This document shows positions 34,123-47,652 of a stretch of DNA of 64,000 bases, in pieces (positions within the stretch are counted from its first letter, which is position 1; the number at the start of each line of letters is the position of its first letter). The stretch spans positions 3,596,001 through 3,660,000 of the forward strand of contig OU612065.1 in NCBI GenBank assembly GCA_914767715.1. The letters run 5' to 3'. This DNA is from Membranipora membranacea (lineage: Eukaryota > Bryozoa > Gymnolaemata > Cheilostomatida > Membraniporidae). Both the position numbers and the translations under genes were made by a program. The notes under the pieces were generated by a model that saw nothing but the letters and a program-made list of their open reading frames with translations, ran no database searches and was not told the DNA's origin.

Positions 34123-37100
34123 TCATGTACTGTAATCTGTACCAGACAGTAGACGAATCCTGTTGCCACCTGATGTTTCGTGAGGCTTTGGGTGACACTG
34201 AAATAAAGCCCCACGGTTTTGCTCATCTGATCTTTGAACCCAATGTCCGTAAATGTTAAAGGCTGCTTCGTCGATAAGCTTGCGTAGTGGTTTGTGTTTG
34301 TAAGGTTGACTTGATAGGGTGGCCATAGACAGTGGTTTAGGTGCAGCAGCTAATATTTTCAGTCTGATGAGAAATCTCACCACATGAAAAACGCACTGAA
34401 AAAAACCCAATCTATTTAAAACACAGACACAAGTTTATTGATATGGGGTAAAATTGAGTATTTGAATTATGACAATGAGCTAATCAGTATACAGTTGTTT
34501 GCCCATATAGGACAGACTACAGGCATACAGGAATGAACGAAAGCTGATTGGTACCAGTCTTTATTTAGTAAATCAATTAATATGAGATCGATCACAGCTC
34601 TTTGAAAGGACTACAGTATCAGGTTGTTCGCCCATTACAACATAGATCTGTGACAACACAGATGAGATGGATAACATGAGGATCACAAGAGCGTGTCTGG
34701 GTCGGTGGTAGTATTTATATGCTCAGCATGCGGTGAAAGAGGTACTGTGAACACTCACCTTGACCCTTCGAATAGCTGTCCTATCATGGTCAACCTCTTG
34801 GATTTCAAAAAATGGATGCAATAAGGCTTCTTTAGCTGTTATTCTGTTGGCTGGATTAACTGTCAGCATTCTCTTTACCTGAAGACAAAATATTTAATAG
34901 GTCACAACTATGGACAAGCAAACCTAGACAATTGTGGAAATTTGCAATGTTCAACACGGAAACGTGATTGAGGAGTTCATAATTTCAGTTTTGGCCTAGT
35001 CTGCCCAAGCTGGAGAGTTTCTCGGTAGGATATGTTTCTCCTGGATTCGATTTGTGTTTGTATGCTCTTTAGGAGTTGTCTTGTTTTAATATGATCATGC
35101 ACGTGAAGAGACAACTCTCATTTACCTAATTTTCCAAACATTACAGGCTTGATTTTTTTTTTGTACACTTTTATTGACAGTCTATTTCATTCCAGTAGCG
35201 GAATGTTTTCCGAATAGTGCCGGAAAAAAAAGGAAAAGGAAAAGGAAAAGAGAAAAAAGGCAAGCTTGAGACTGAAGATGAGTTAAAATGTTTCAGCAGT
35301 GAGGTGGAAATAGATAAGATGTCTTTGAGAAGAGAGAAAAAAAAAATAAAAATGTTAAGATATTTTCATTATAGTATTGTGCAGAGGCAAAACTTGTTGC
35401 AGAGATAAAAAGATAATGTTATAATTGAAACAAAAGATATTTGAATACGCCAGATTTAAATGATGTTACTTTGCTCAGTGAGCGTAGTGACAAAGGAAGA
35501 TTATTAAAAGATGAAGCAATTGCAATGTTTAGTTTATAATTAGGAGGTAAAATAAGAAAATTATCGCGCTTGGGGTATCTTCGATTTCTAGAAAGAAAAA
35601 GATCATTAATATAGCTAGGTGTGATGTTATACATTATTCTGCAGGCATAGAGAGAACTAAAATATATAAGAAGACTAGGAAGTGGCAATATTTTAAAGTA
35701 CGACATAATAAAAACGTATTTGATAATTGAACTGGATTGTAATGAATATTTGCAATAATTGTTAGCGCAGCTTTCTGATAAACATAAAGTGAGTCTAGCT
35801 GATATTTTGGACTGATATTCAAGAAAAATTGTATTCCATTTATGATGTGGCAATGTATGAATTGAAAATAAAACTGTCTGGCTGATTGTGTGGTCAAAAA
35901 TGTTCTGCATAATTGTAACAAATTGGTATTTTTTTGTATTTTAGTTTTTATATATTCAATATGATTATCAAATGACATCGAATCACTAATTGAAAATCCG
36001 AGTAGTTAAGTGGTAGATGATTGTAACAGGGTGGTATTGGAGAATTTTAAATCAAATTTATGTTTTGCATTGCCAAAAACAAGGTAATGGGATTTTTTTA
36101 TATTTATGGTCATCCGATTATTATAGCACCATTTTTGGATGACACCCAAGTCACTCCTACAAGGTTGCTCCAGAGACTGTGGATCTTTCTGATGGCATAT
36201 AAATACAGTATCGTCTGCGTACGCATAAGCAGTTGAGGACAGGGGTAAATTTAACATATCATTTATGAACACAAGAAATAAAGTTGGAGCTAAAATTGAA
36301 CCCTGTGGGACACCTATGTTAATTGGTTTTTTTTCTGAAGCAATTTGATTATAAAATACATATTGTTGCCGGTCATCAAGAAATGACTTTATCAACTTCA
36401 ATGAGGGACCAATTATTTTATAGGAAGCGAGTTTATTAAACTAGATATCATGGTTTACACAGTCGACAGCCTTACAGAAGTCCAAGAAAATTCCTATAAC
36501 ACACCTATTTTTTTGCTTTTGGTGGAGCACATCTGACACCACTTTATGTACAGCATCAGAGCAAGAGTAATTACTTCTGAATCCTGATTGAAGAGGGTGA
36601 ATAGCTTTTATGTCAGTCAGGAAAGTCATTCAAACATTTATTTATATGTTTTTCAAAAATCTTTGACAATATAGGCAGAATCGATATAGGTCTGTAATTT
36701 GATGGATCATTCGGATCTCCGCCCTTAAAAACAGGGGTTACTCTAGCTGTCCTCCAACATTTGGGGAAATCACCCTCAATAAGAATCTGATTGAAGATGT
36801 CGGTCAATATACTAATGACAAAAGGGAGCGTCTTTTTAAGCATCATAACTGAGATACCATCAGGACCAGTCGATTTCTTATCAGAAAAAGATTTGAGATA
36901 TAGGCAAATTGATGCAGGAGTAAATCTTTTAAAGTTAGACAAGAATTTTTCCTGAGAGTTTGTAGGTAGTATATTATCTCTGATTTCAGAGGTATTTTTT
37001 GAATGATTTTCCTTTCTAAACCCATGACCTAGTATATCAGCGATTGTTGAGAAATGATTGTTCAGGTCTTTGCTGGTAAGAGTTGAAGAAGAACTAGAAG

Positions 37101-40100
37101 ACTTTTTCTTTGTCTTTCCGATGTTGAGGGCGTCCCAAATTGGTTTTGTATTATTATTTGCTGAGTTTTTTACCAAACCAGAAAAATGCGTCTTTTTGTT
37201 TATAAGATTTGTAACTAAATTTCTCTGCTTTTTGTAATCATCCCAGTTTTGAGAGTGTTTTAGTGAATCCCTTATTTTCATTTGTCTAGAGACTTCAATA
37301 TCAAGCCATGGTGGTAAAACTTCTGTCTTTACAAAACGAACTTTCCTCCTAACATTTAGACTAATTTTCTCCAAAAACAACTGATTGAAACTTTCTATCA
37401 TCTCACTAGATGACCTGAGATATCGAATGATATCCCAATTATCATCTGAAAAAGATCTGTGTAAATTTTCTGGGGTCATTCTAGAAAAGTCATTGAAGCT
37501 TTTTACACTTGGGACAACACCTATTTTTCTTATGCTATATGTGAGATAGTGATCACTTACAGCTGTTTTTAATACTGAGGTATGTCGTAAGTTACAATCC
37601 TTATTTGTGTAAATATGTAAATATGCTAGATAAATTTTTGCTGACACATGTTGGCTCATTCACCATTTGTTTGAAAGAGAATCTGGAAAAAATTGGTAGC
37701 CATTTTTTTCTTTCTGCTATTTTCCAAGAGATTTACATTAAAGTCACCAAGAATGATGACTTCTTCTGTGTGCTTGGTGCAACAATCTAGGTAGAGTCTC
37801 AAAGAGTCATTCCAAGAAATTAACGAGTTCAGAGGACGATAAATGAAGGAAACTAAGAAAGCATGAAATGCTTTATGGCGAATTTTGATGGTAATAGATT
37901 CATCAATTATGTGATTGAAATCATTGATTAATTCATATTGAATACCCTGCTTTATATAACGTATTATACCACCTCCAGGTCGAGGTTTCCTATCTCTTCT
38001 TAACATATCATATGAAGGAATTTGATAAAAAAGAATCTGGTTTGTTTCCATCCAGAAAAGTCTCGCTTAAACCAAAGATTGAAAAATTGTGAGTGGACAA
38101 TATGTGTCTCACTTCATCAAATTTTTGAAGTGATTCCACGAATATTCAAATGGGCGAAAGAAAAACGATTTTTGATCACTTTTAAAGTGTCAAAATTAGG
38201 TTGAGAAAAATTTGTATTGAAAGGTTGGCTTGTTGTTTGGAGCTTACTCATCTATATGTCTTGTTGTGTTCCTTTTATCTCCTGGTGTTTTCAATGATAG
38301 TATAATATTGTACATTGAAGGGAATTTGATTTTCCCTATCTCCATAGCTTTCTTTGTCTCATTCTCCGACTGGAACTGGATACTGATGGCAAGTAGTGGT
38401 CTGTCATCTCTATCCCTCAGTCTCTTGACGCAAAGTGCTCTAAATTCATGGTTGACATCTCTCAAAATGTCCTCTTCTTCAAATCCCAATGGCACATTTA
38501 GGGACATTTAGGGACAATCAGGATGTTTGTAGGCTTTGCTACAGTGTGCCTCATTGATGATCCACCAAGGAAATTAATTTTCCAGCCTTCAATTATACGT
38601 GTTCTGTGTATCATCTTCAACTTGTATGATAAACTTACACCTATCCGGGTATTCTCTACTAAATTGATATTTGTTTATAATTGTAATATCCATCGGTCCA
38701 AAAACTTTGCACAAGTGCAATCTTATTTCATCTTTCTCTATTTCTTGCGGTAGTGCCAAGTTATGAAGAACAATACATTTCATCCAGTTGAAGATAGATG
38801 TTGTTTTATTTTGGTTATTATATTATTTCGTTTGTTCTCTCCGCCATTGCATTGGCTCATCTTTTTTTTTGGGTGTTGCTCCTGGTGTTCTGGTGTACGA
38901 TATTACGTTTGAGCACATCAGAGGTGAGGACTTTATGATTTTTCAACTCATCTGTCATGCTCTTCATCTCTGTAGAGAGGACTTTTATGTCCTCTCCTAA
39001 ACATGACATTTTTTTTTCTATGTATCACTATATTTCCCTTCTAAGCGTTCCAATGTTTTTTGTAAGAGTTCCAAATGTTCTCACACTTGGGAATGAGTAT
39101 AGATGTGGATGTTACGATGAACTAAACCTAAGGTTTAGTTTATCGATGATACCTTTATCTAGGAGTGAATGAGATATTATTTCTGGACATAAGTCCCTGG
39201 TCGTATTTACTACCAGAATAAATATATAATAATATATATACTCAGGGAGCAGTTGCAAAGTAATTTTGAAAGCAATTGATAAAACTTGATATAGAGTAAA
39301 ATCATGTTTTTTTACGAGGAGACATTGTTCTTACCAGATCTTTACATTCCCAGCTGATTTCTTCCCAATCTGAGCTTGGGAATGAGTATTTGCCATCTTT
39401 AATTTCCCTGAGCATATAGACTACTCTGCGATTATAGAACGGGGCTCGACCAGCTATCAGGGTATAGAAGACCACACCGCAAGCCCACATATCCACAGCC
39501 TCTCCGTAACTAGGGTATGATTTGTCTGTGTTAGCTTTGAGCATCTCAGGTGATAAATAGCCGGGTGTGCCTAGCAGCTCTAAAATGGTAAAAATCCTTC
39601 CACAAGCTGATAACATATGATATTTTTACTATAGAACTCGAATCAATTCTCCTATTCGTATGTTGACCTGGGTGTATTTTTGGTTAACGCTATATAAAAA
39701 GATCAGTATCATCTCTAGTATATGTCCAACACAGAGTAAAGCCTTTCCAAATTAAGCATACTGACCTCTGTAACTGATGCTATCATCGATCTTTGTAGCA
39801 AAGCCAAAATCAGACAGCTTAACATTCATCATTTCATCCAGTAAAATGTTCTCACACTGCAAACAAAGTTTTATCTGTCGATGTACTACATTACAGTAAG
39901 CAATAGCAACAGAAATGGACCAAAGTACACAGTAAGCTTATTTGGTTCGTTCTGCTAAGAAATCACTTAAATTGCTCCTCGAGTGTGTGAGACTCAATAT
40001 TTTTCCAGCCTTAGTCTAAGGTCTAACACAGAACAAACTCTTTAAAGATATCTGCGTGTGTATAAATGACATCGTGAAATTTACAAAAAGGATCTCATTG

Positions 40101-43100
40101 GGCGTGATGAACATTTGCCTCAAAAGCAGTTTTGCCCCTTGAACTGCGATATTTAACATGTCTTAGACGACCAGAACGGCAACGTTCTAGAAAATCTTGT
40201 ATAAACTGATCTTCATCAGAAAAACAGCACATAATAATGGATTTGGTTCTTTGTTTAACAAAAATCGAGGTCGCCTACGTCAAGCCCTAAATAGTGGGCG
40301 ATATCAACTAAACACGTGCTCAATTACACAAAAGACTGCTGCAAGGTTTTATTTTTGGATTATAAGAAAATTGGGATTTGTACATGATGAAAAATTTAAG
40401 ATCAAATAAGAAAGAGTACATCATAGTTAACACAGATAATAGTAATTTTTGAAAAAGGGACAACTCCAAAGTAAAAGTGTACAAAATATGCACATGCATT
40501 ATTGCACATATTTGTTGAATTTTATTGGGCAACAGCTAGAGACAATGAACTGGAAAATCATGTTTTGTAGTGAAACGCAAGGTATTTTTTAAAAACCAAA
40601 GTTACATACACTAGTAGCAAGCTCTTTTTATGACAAAGTATATGCATCCTTTTTTTGCAATATCTAATGTTTGTGATAGCTAATAAATAAATCAATCAAT
40701 CATATGCCTTCTGCCATCTTATATGTTGCAAGAATATTGTGACTAGAGTCTGTGCTCTATTGATGAAATATGGCTTGTATATCACTGTGTCTTCATACAC
40801 GGTAAGAACCTTTCATTTTATTCAGCAGAGTCATGGATTCTTCACATACCTTGATATCTCTGTGCATGATGTTTTTGGAATGGAGAAAGGACACTGCCTC
40901 TAGGAGTTGCTTCATTATTGTCCGTGACCGTTTCTCGCTAAGCCTAACTTTAGTTGTCAGCAAATCGAAGAGCTCTCCATTGGGACACCTGAAAACCGGA
41001 TAAATGCAATAGGAGGATATATAACCCAGTGGATCAACTACACTGATATAAAATTAATATGTAGTTGTTGCAAGTTTGTTTGCATGAAAAAAATGTGGCA
41101 AGAATATTATTTGAGAAACTGTGGAAGAGAGTAAACACAAAGTTGCAGTTGAGGCGTCGAGGCTTACAAAGATTGATTAGGAGTACTCACAGTTCAAATA
41201 CCAGAAAGAGAAAGGCTGGCGTTTTGAATGATTCATGAAGACGAACTGAAACAAAGAACAGAGCATCTGAGCAAGGAGTTACTACCGCAATATAATCCGT
41301 GCAAACCCAATATACGGTACGGTACCATACCATTAAAAATCTAAATGCTGTTTAATGATCAGCCATTTTTATTTTCTATGAGGCATAAGATTGCATATAG
41401 TTTCATTGTTTGCCGGTCTTTCTATTATATCATAGATACAAGGGGTGACAAAATTCGAATGTGGATGCATGCGGCATTATCTACTGACAATTTTAATAAG
41501 CAACTTTTATGACATGGAAAATAATTAGATATTTTTTTATAACTGTTGGCAAGTTGACAATTTAGCTGATGACAATTAGATATCTGGGTAAAAAATACAA
41601 GAAGCCTGTAGCACCAACAATAAACTACATAAAGCAATAGTGTGAACCTTGGTAGCAATTAATGAGACATTTTCATGGCTAATATTGTAAAACATTCTTG
41701 AGAATGAAAATTATGCCAATAAAGTATTGAAAATAAAAAAAAATTGCTACATAATTCTAAGAGGTCAGCCGACCCCATTTAACTCAGATATAAACTTACT
41801 GATGTTAGGTTGATCACAGCAAGACTGCAGCAGATTTATTTCATTGTGACCAGCCTCTAGCACCTGATTGGAGTTGTCTATCTGAGTAAGATCTATGATC
41901 TTCACTGCATATGACACCTGGGAGCACTTCTCAATGCACCTTCTGACCGTACTACACAACCCCCTGTAATGGATAATCAGTCATTTGTATTGCTCAGGGG
42001 GTCTTCAATTTGTTTAACTGCGCTATAAGTTTTTACATTTCTTTTCATGATAGGGAGGGCAACGAAAATGCTGCCCACATCTTAGAAAAACAACATTTTA
42101 TTGCAAAAGCTAGGTGAATAAATTGGATAGCACATCCATAGTTTATTTACCTGCCAAGCACCTCTTTAGGCTCATATTTAGAACAGAACTGACTATCTAG
42201 GAAATGCTTATCCTGTAGCAGATTAACGTCTACCTCCTCTACAGTCATCTCACTGAGAATTCTGTGTCTGCGCTGACTTAAGTGTCTACTAGGTGCACGC
42301 TGTGGAGTCACCTCACGGTTGCTGTCAGTTTTATGATTACTAGATATGGCTTCTGCAGGTGCTGCTGTGTTATGAGACTTCTGTACAGTGTTATTTGTTA
42401 GATGACAAGTTTTCGCAGGTGTTTCTGTAATGTCACAACTGTGGGCAGGACAGTTTGATAACTGAGATGTAGAGTGAGAAACCTTGTTGGGAGACGTGCT
42501 GCTATCAACAGGTGGTGATACAGAGGTCCGAGTATCAGTACATACTGTAGGAGAGGAGCTTCTCTCAGGTGTCAGCGAGCTATCCGTTACTCTATCCTGT
42601 AACTCTGTAGATTCTATAGATACTGAACATCGGCAGATTCTGCCAGCTGGTTCCGTCTGGATAGTTGATCTTACATTTTGCTTTTCTACCTCAATATGGT
42701 GTCCGTATGGCGTCACTAAGCTGACATTGTCACGCTTTATTCTTGTTGGTAAGTTAGGAGAACAGGTCAAACATCCTTAAAATATAGAAAAGAACGAAAC
42801 TAATATCCAGCGGCTCAACCATCACGAATTCGAGGAAGGGTATTTTCCCCATGTCTGTGGTCCTTAGCCTGTGGTTCACCGAGACACAACCACTCGCAAA
42901 ACCCACTCTTCCCTCAATGATTTTGCATATCAACTTTTATGATTTATGGCTTTGGTGGTGTGATAGCCAAGTTTTTATTCCTCAATTTGGAAGCAGATGC
43001 CATTTATGCATCAATGGCTACATTCATCCCACACATCCTTGTGAAAGCTCAAATGAGGAGAGCAATTTGTTGTTCCTTCCTTGGGTTAAATATGCATCGA

Positions 43101-44183
43101 TGGCTAGCAGCCAAGAAATGATTGACACTGGTTTACATAATCAAAGAACGTGCACAATAACGTGCCTTGTGAATATATGACCATGGACAAAGGCCAAGTT
43201 CATAAGATATTCCACTATATTTTGACCTCAATGTTAAATTAATCTAATAACCACTCTCATACAAATAATGGTGGACATAGAAAAGCTTATTACAGTAATA
43301 AGCTGTGATGCATATATCTGACGCAGACTGTTACATTAAATAAAATCCCATCCTAGCCGGTGGAAACTGGTGCTGACTAACATTAAGCCAGCCAAACTAA
43401 ACTATCTGGACCATCGTCATCCATTAGTGACCAAAATCTCAGAATGAAATCTCATTGATGACTATGACTACTCAAACTTTTTTACATTTGATTCTTTGTA
43501 TAACCAAATTTCAGGATTTAAACTATACCATGTATAATTTACAAACGATCCGTTTAACGTAAACAATATGAACTGCCGTCCATATGCGGTACTGTACTAG
43601 TCTAGGAGTTTATTATATTGACAACAACAAGCCGCTGAGACGGCCTGTACTTCTATCTGAATACCTATCTATACGACAACCTATATACCAAAGAAGATTT
43701 TGATGACCAACGGTTTGAGAAACTTCTGTTTATGTTTATTGGCTTTTTCCCTTCCCATAATGCAATGCGATATAGAAATTTGTATTCTACCCAAGGTAAC
43801 ACAAATGCTGACTATTTAGCTGTTGAACAGAACACAGTATTTTACTCTTCCATTCAACTTGAGGTTACAACAAGTGTATTTAAATGTCAATGGATAAGCG
43901 TCAGCAATAAATAAATCTCCGGATAAACATCAAGTCATCTTAATAATATATAAATAACTAACAACAGACTACCCAAATGAAATAAACCAACACTCCTAGA
44001 GCTGGTCATTGACATTGATGGCGTAGCAACCTTAGCCGATGCAAGCCTACCTGTATCTTGCCTATCGTCTTCAGAATAGTTACTTTCTAGAAGAGTAATG
44101 CTCACAAATAAGTTAGATGTGAAAACCATACTGCTATTGCCGAGAGTAACCCTGTCAATGTTCACAGACAGTTGACTGTTGCC
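34123..44183 (-). CDS. PHKG: Phosphorylase b kinase catalytic gamma subunit with long N-terminal extension
   Basis: Exons down the minus strand: 44183-44051, 42775-42151, 41963-41800, 41245-41191, 40988-40850, 39856-39766, 39579-39335, 34878-34759, 34395-34123; all phases join, giving 614 codons. The kinase domain starts near residue 250: GRGLCSTV glycine loop, YAVKII lysine, HRDIK catalytic loop, [17 protein letters not shown] glutamate sits just before LLGTPG, as in known gamma subunits where it replaces activation-loop phosphorylation. The last exon ([19 protein letters not shown]...NRGALFQ) matches the C-terminal calmodulin-binding domain. Role: the Ca2+-dependent kinase that activates glycogen phosphorylase. 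Odd: about 240 residues of Ser/Thr-rich sequence precede the kinase, and the true first exon is not located (ATG at SSMVF is one option). Confidence 0.92.
35152..39180 (-). mobile_element. CR1/jockey-like non-LTR retrotransposon (LINE) in a PHKG intron
   Basis: It lies entirely in the intron between exons 39579-39335 and 34878-34759, in the same orientation as the host gene. From 5' to 3': a coiled-coil ORF1 region (about 39170-38244, broken); an APE endonuclease beginning FAHLNIRG and [13 protein letters not shown], with [11 protein letters not shown] (38204-37656); reverse transcriptase with [39 protein letters not shown] and AYADDT (about 37659-36006); and a C-terminal tail ending near 35416. 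It ends in AATAAAAGTGTAC followed by poly(A) at about 35161-35152. Several frameshifts separate the frames, so it is inactive but young-looking and nearly full length. Confidence 0.9.
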
Positions 44184-45363
44184 CTGGAAAACATGAGTTC
44201 TAATTTGATTGGATACAACAGCCTACTAAACTTGGATAGAGCTAGTTTTTTCAATGCCAAAATTATATATGTTCCATTGCGCTACATAACTCTGTTCAAC
44301 GACGGAGTTCATTGCTCTGCTGAATAACTCTCATGTGTAGGTTCTGCTTCAGACTTGCCATAAAAATAGGAAGATGGAGTACTATCAAAAGTCAATGCTT
44401 GATATACTTGGATTATAAAAAAACCTCATGCGTCCTCTTGGAGATAAGATAACGCTTATTCACTGAAATTCACTGAAGTCACTTAAAATTATTTAGATTA
44501 TAACAGCTGACATTCAAGCACCCAAAAAAAGATGGTCAATTTTAGCTAAAATGTTTCTCCCTTTTTTGGCAGATATGATTGAGTCAATATGGGGATTAAG
44601 AAGCACTAACTTTCACGTCAATGTTGCATGTGCTTTTCCAGTCTAAAGTGACCTAATATAGCTTCAGCAGTTCCTGGTAAAAAAACTGAAACCTAAATGT
44701 TTTCAAGTTCATCAAATGCTTTGCAGATTTCAAAATCAAAACCTATGGATCCACTCATAATGATGGGCTGTGAGGTTATGCTCGAGAAGTATCCTGTGTA
44801 CCATATTGGTAAACATAAGTGAAGGAACACACACCACAGTCGTATCTAGGTTTTGGAAATTATTAGTAAAGTTTCCGATGCTCAATTGTACAAAATTCAA
44901 TAATACATCGGCAACAAGAAATAGTAGTTTTTTACTGATGTTTGGTATAATTCACCTAAACAAATCATGGGGATGAGACCTGTTCTCCTTGGGAATATTT
45001 AGTTTAAATGTTCAGACTGTCAGGTGGTTGTTGATAATGAGTGATGCCACTTACAGTGACACAGGCAGCATTATCATTCTTTGACAACCTTTGATTTTGA
45101 GTAATTTGATTTTGAGTAATTTGATTTTGATATATTTTTGTGACCCCCTAAAACATTCATTTAGACATGTTAGAGGCTAAAATGTGTAAAATTACTTCTA
45201 TATCTTCTTTCTTTCTTGTATATATCCATGTATAATCACTCGTAACACGGTTTCAGCCATTTTTACAATATTATATTGATATTACTTTTATATTATCAGT
45301 ACTCAAATATATATACTATAGATCTATAACTAGATTATCATTATGATCATTCAGGATACCCTT
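44184..45363. other. Gene-free stretch upstream of the first PHKG exon found
   Basis: No upstream PHKG exon in the required phase was recognised. A 15-bp tandem repeat (TTGATTTTGAGTAAT, about 2.7 copies) lies at 45091-45130. Confidence 0.5.
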
Positions 45364-47652
45364 TATAAGGGGACTTAGTATCGTTTGTTTTTCATTTTAG
45401 CGCACTGATGCTAAAATTTAAAAAACCAACTTGTTTTTCGTTTATTGTTCCAAAACAACAAATCAAAATATGAAAATCGAGTCAATCGAGTCAATCTTAT
45501 TGATGAAAACCGAAATATTGATATGAATCCTATTTTCATATTTCAACTTTGAATCACAGTAATAAAAATCAAACATTGCAAATGTAGCCTTAATTGTCAA
45601 GTCAAGTCAGCTGCTATGAGGGGCTACTGTGTGGCTTGTCTGCATTGAGTGCCACACAATGTATGTTACAGTGATGAGGTGAAGATGTGAGGTAGTCGGC
45701 GCAGAGCTTTGTAGTGAATTTTGCTGATGCTGTTGGGCTGCCGCCTGGTGGCCTCTGCTTGTTTGATGTCGATTGTATGTTAAGCTTGCTGCCTCTGTTG
45801 GGTGTGCTGTCGCTGGTGTGTTACAGATGGCGTGCTCAGTGTGCTGCCGATAGTGTGCAGTGCGTTTATTTTAGTTTATTTTTTCAACTGATATCATGGT
45901 ATTGATAAAATTGAATGCTTACAATGCTGGGTCAAAAATGACTGAGAGCGGAGATTACTAAAATGAGTCATAGAAAGGAAAAAAGGATTTGGCACGTTTT
46001 TGGGACCTACATAGTTTAGGCCTAAAAATAGTTTTGCAGCGAGTTGACGTTCTACATTCATTTCTGATAATACAATTTAGTCCAGTGGCAGCCTACCAAA
46101 AATGTGGCTAGAAACGCAACTTCATTTACAAAATTGGATGGATAAATTCTGCAAGTGGAATTTAGGGTATTTTTTGAGGCGGTCGCAATGGTGATGATGT
46201 AAATTACACAAAGTTGCACAAATAGGCAGCTAATTGCCAAAAACGCTGCCAAAAATGGCCAAAATCACTGTTCTTTGGAGATTTCAAAGGTCTGTTCTGT
46301 GCTCACCTTATGAGTTGAGTTTCTCAAACTCTGCAATCAGATTTATACATGCCTTGGTCAGTTTTTTGTATTATATCATTGTGATATCTCAAATATTGAG
46401 TGAATGACCAACCTTATAAAAAGTGATAACACCGCAAAAAGGGAAAGTGATAAAAAAAATGATGCATCGGTTCAAAACATCCAAAATCTGAAAGAGCATG
46501 TCATCATTACTGGATCTACAAATTCAAATGGGTCTGCTACCATATGTAGCCGAGATATGGCCAAAAACGGTTGCAATACCCCTTATATCACCTGTATATA
46601 ACTATCATTGAAAGGACCCTATTTTTTTAATATTGCAGTCGCCTCGAAAACTGACTTCAAATGTTTGTATCGATCTGATTTTTTTTCATGGTCGTTTTGT
46701 ATTGACTCCATCAAAGCCTGCATTACACACCTTTTTGATGATACTTGAAGGAGTTCATTTTTGCTTTACATGCTATATAAACTTAGAAAGACGATTTTTA
46801 TGATACTATAAAGGAAACCTACAAATACGCACTATTTGAAAAACGACACACTCAGAGCATTAAACACTGGTGTTATGCGCGGGGAGGGTCAATACAAAAT
46901 CACCATAAGAAAATCAGATCAGTACAAACATTCAAAGCCTGCTTTTTAGGCAGCAGCAAAATTGAAAAAGTGGTTTTGTTTCAATGATAGTTATATACAG
47001 GTGATTATAAGGGGCTTTGCAAACGTTGTTGGCCATAGCTCGGCTAGTTAAGATAGCAGACCCATGTAAAGTTGTAGATCCACTAATTGTGACATGCTCT
47101 TTCAGATTTTGGATAGTTTGAGACCATATCATCATCTTTTGATCACTTTCCCTCTTACCGGCAGTGTTTTTGGCAATTAGCGGCTTAATGTGCAACTTAG
47201 AGTAAGGTACAATATTGCCATTGCGATCAGCTTCAAAAACTGTACCAGAAACAACTGACAAACCTTATCCATATCCGAAATCGCAAATGGAAGTGAAAAG
47301 TTAGGAGGAACTTATCTCAGCGTGCCAACCTCAGGCAGACATCCCATTTTTGGCGGCAGCATCCGGTAGCGGCAAGAAATGCAAACCCCAGTAAATCCCC
47401 ATGAGAAAAATAACAACTAAGGCTACATTTGGAATGTTTGATTTTTGTTACTGTGATTCAAAGTTGAAATATGAAAATAGGATTCATATCAACATTTCGG
47501 TTTTCATCAATAAGAAAATCAAAAAACAAAAATTGACTCGATTCTCATATTTTGATTTGTTGTTTTGAAATAATAAACGAAAAACAAGTTGATTTTTATA
47601 TTTAGCATCAGTGGGCAAAAATGAAAAATTAACGATACTAAGTCCCCTTATA
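45364..47652. mobile_element. Foldback transposon, 2.29 kb
   Basis: Outer arms of about 230 bp (45364-45596 and 47418-47652) begin TATAAGGGGACTTAGTATCG and are roughly 90% identical. A second, inner pair of inverted segments (about 46230-46610 and 46970-47190) lies inside. The 6-bp direct repeat ACCCTT at 45358-45363 and 47653-47658 is the target duplication. There is no recognisable transposase. Confidence 0.88.

Noticed and set aside
46932-47261. 109-codon ORF in the 45364 foldback
   Set aside because: It coincides with an inverted arm segment and its mirror copy at 46404-46601 encodes a broken version. No known domain.
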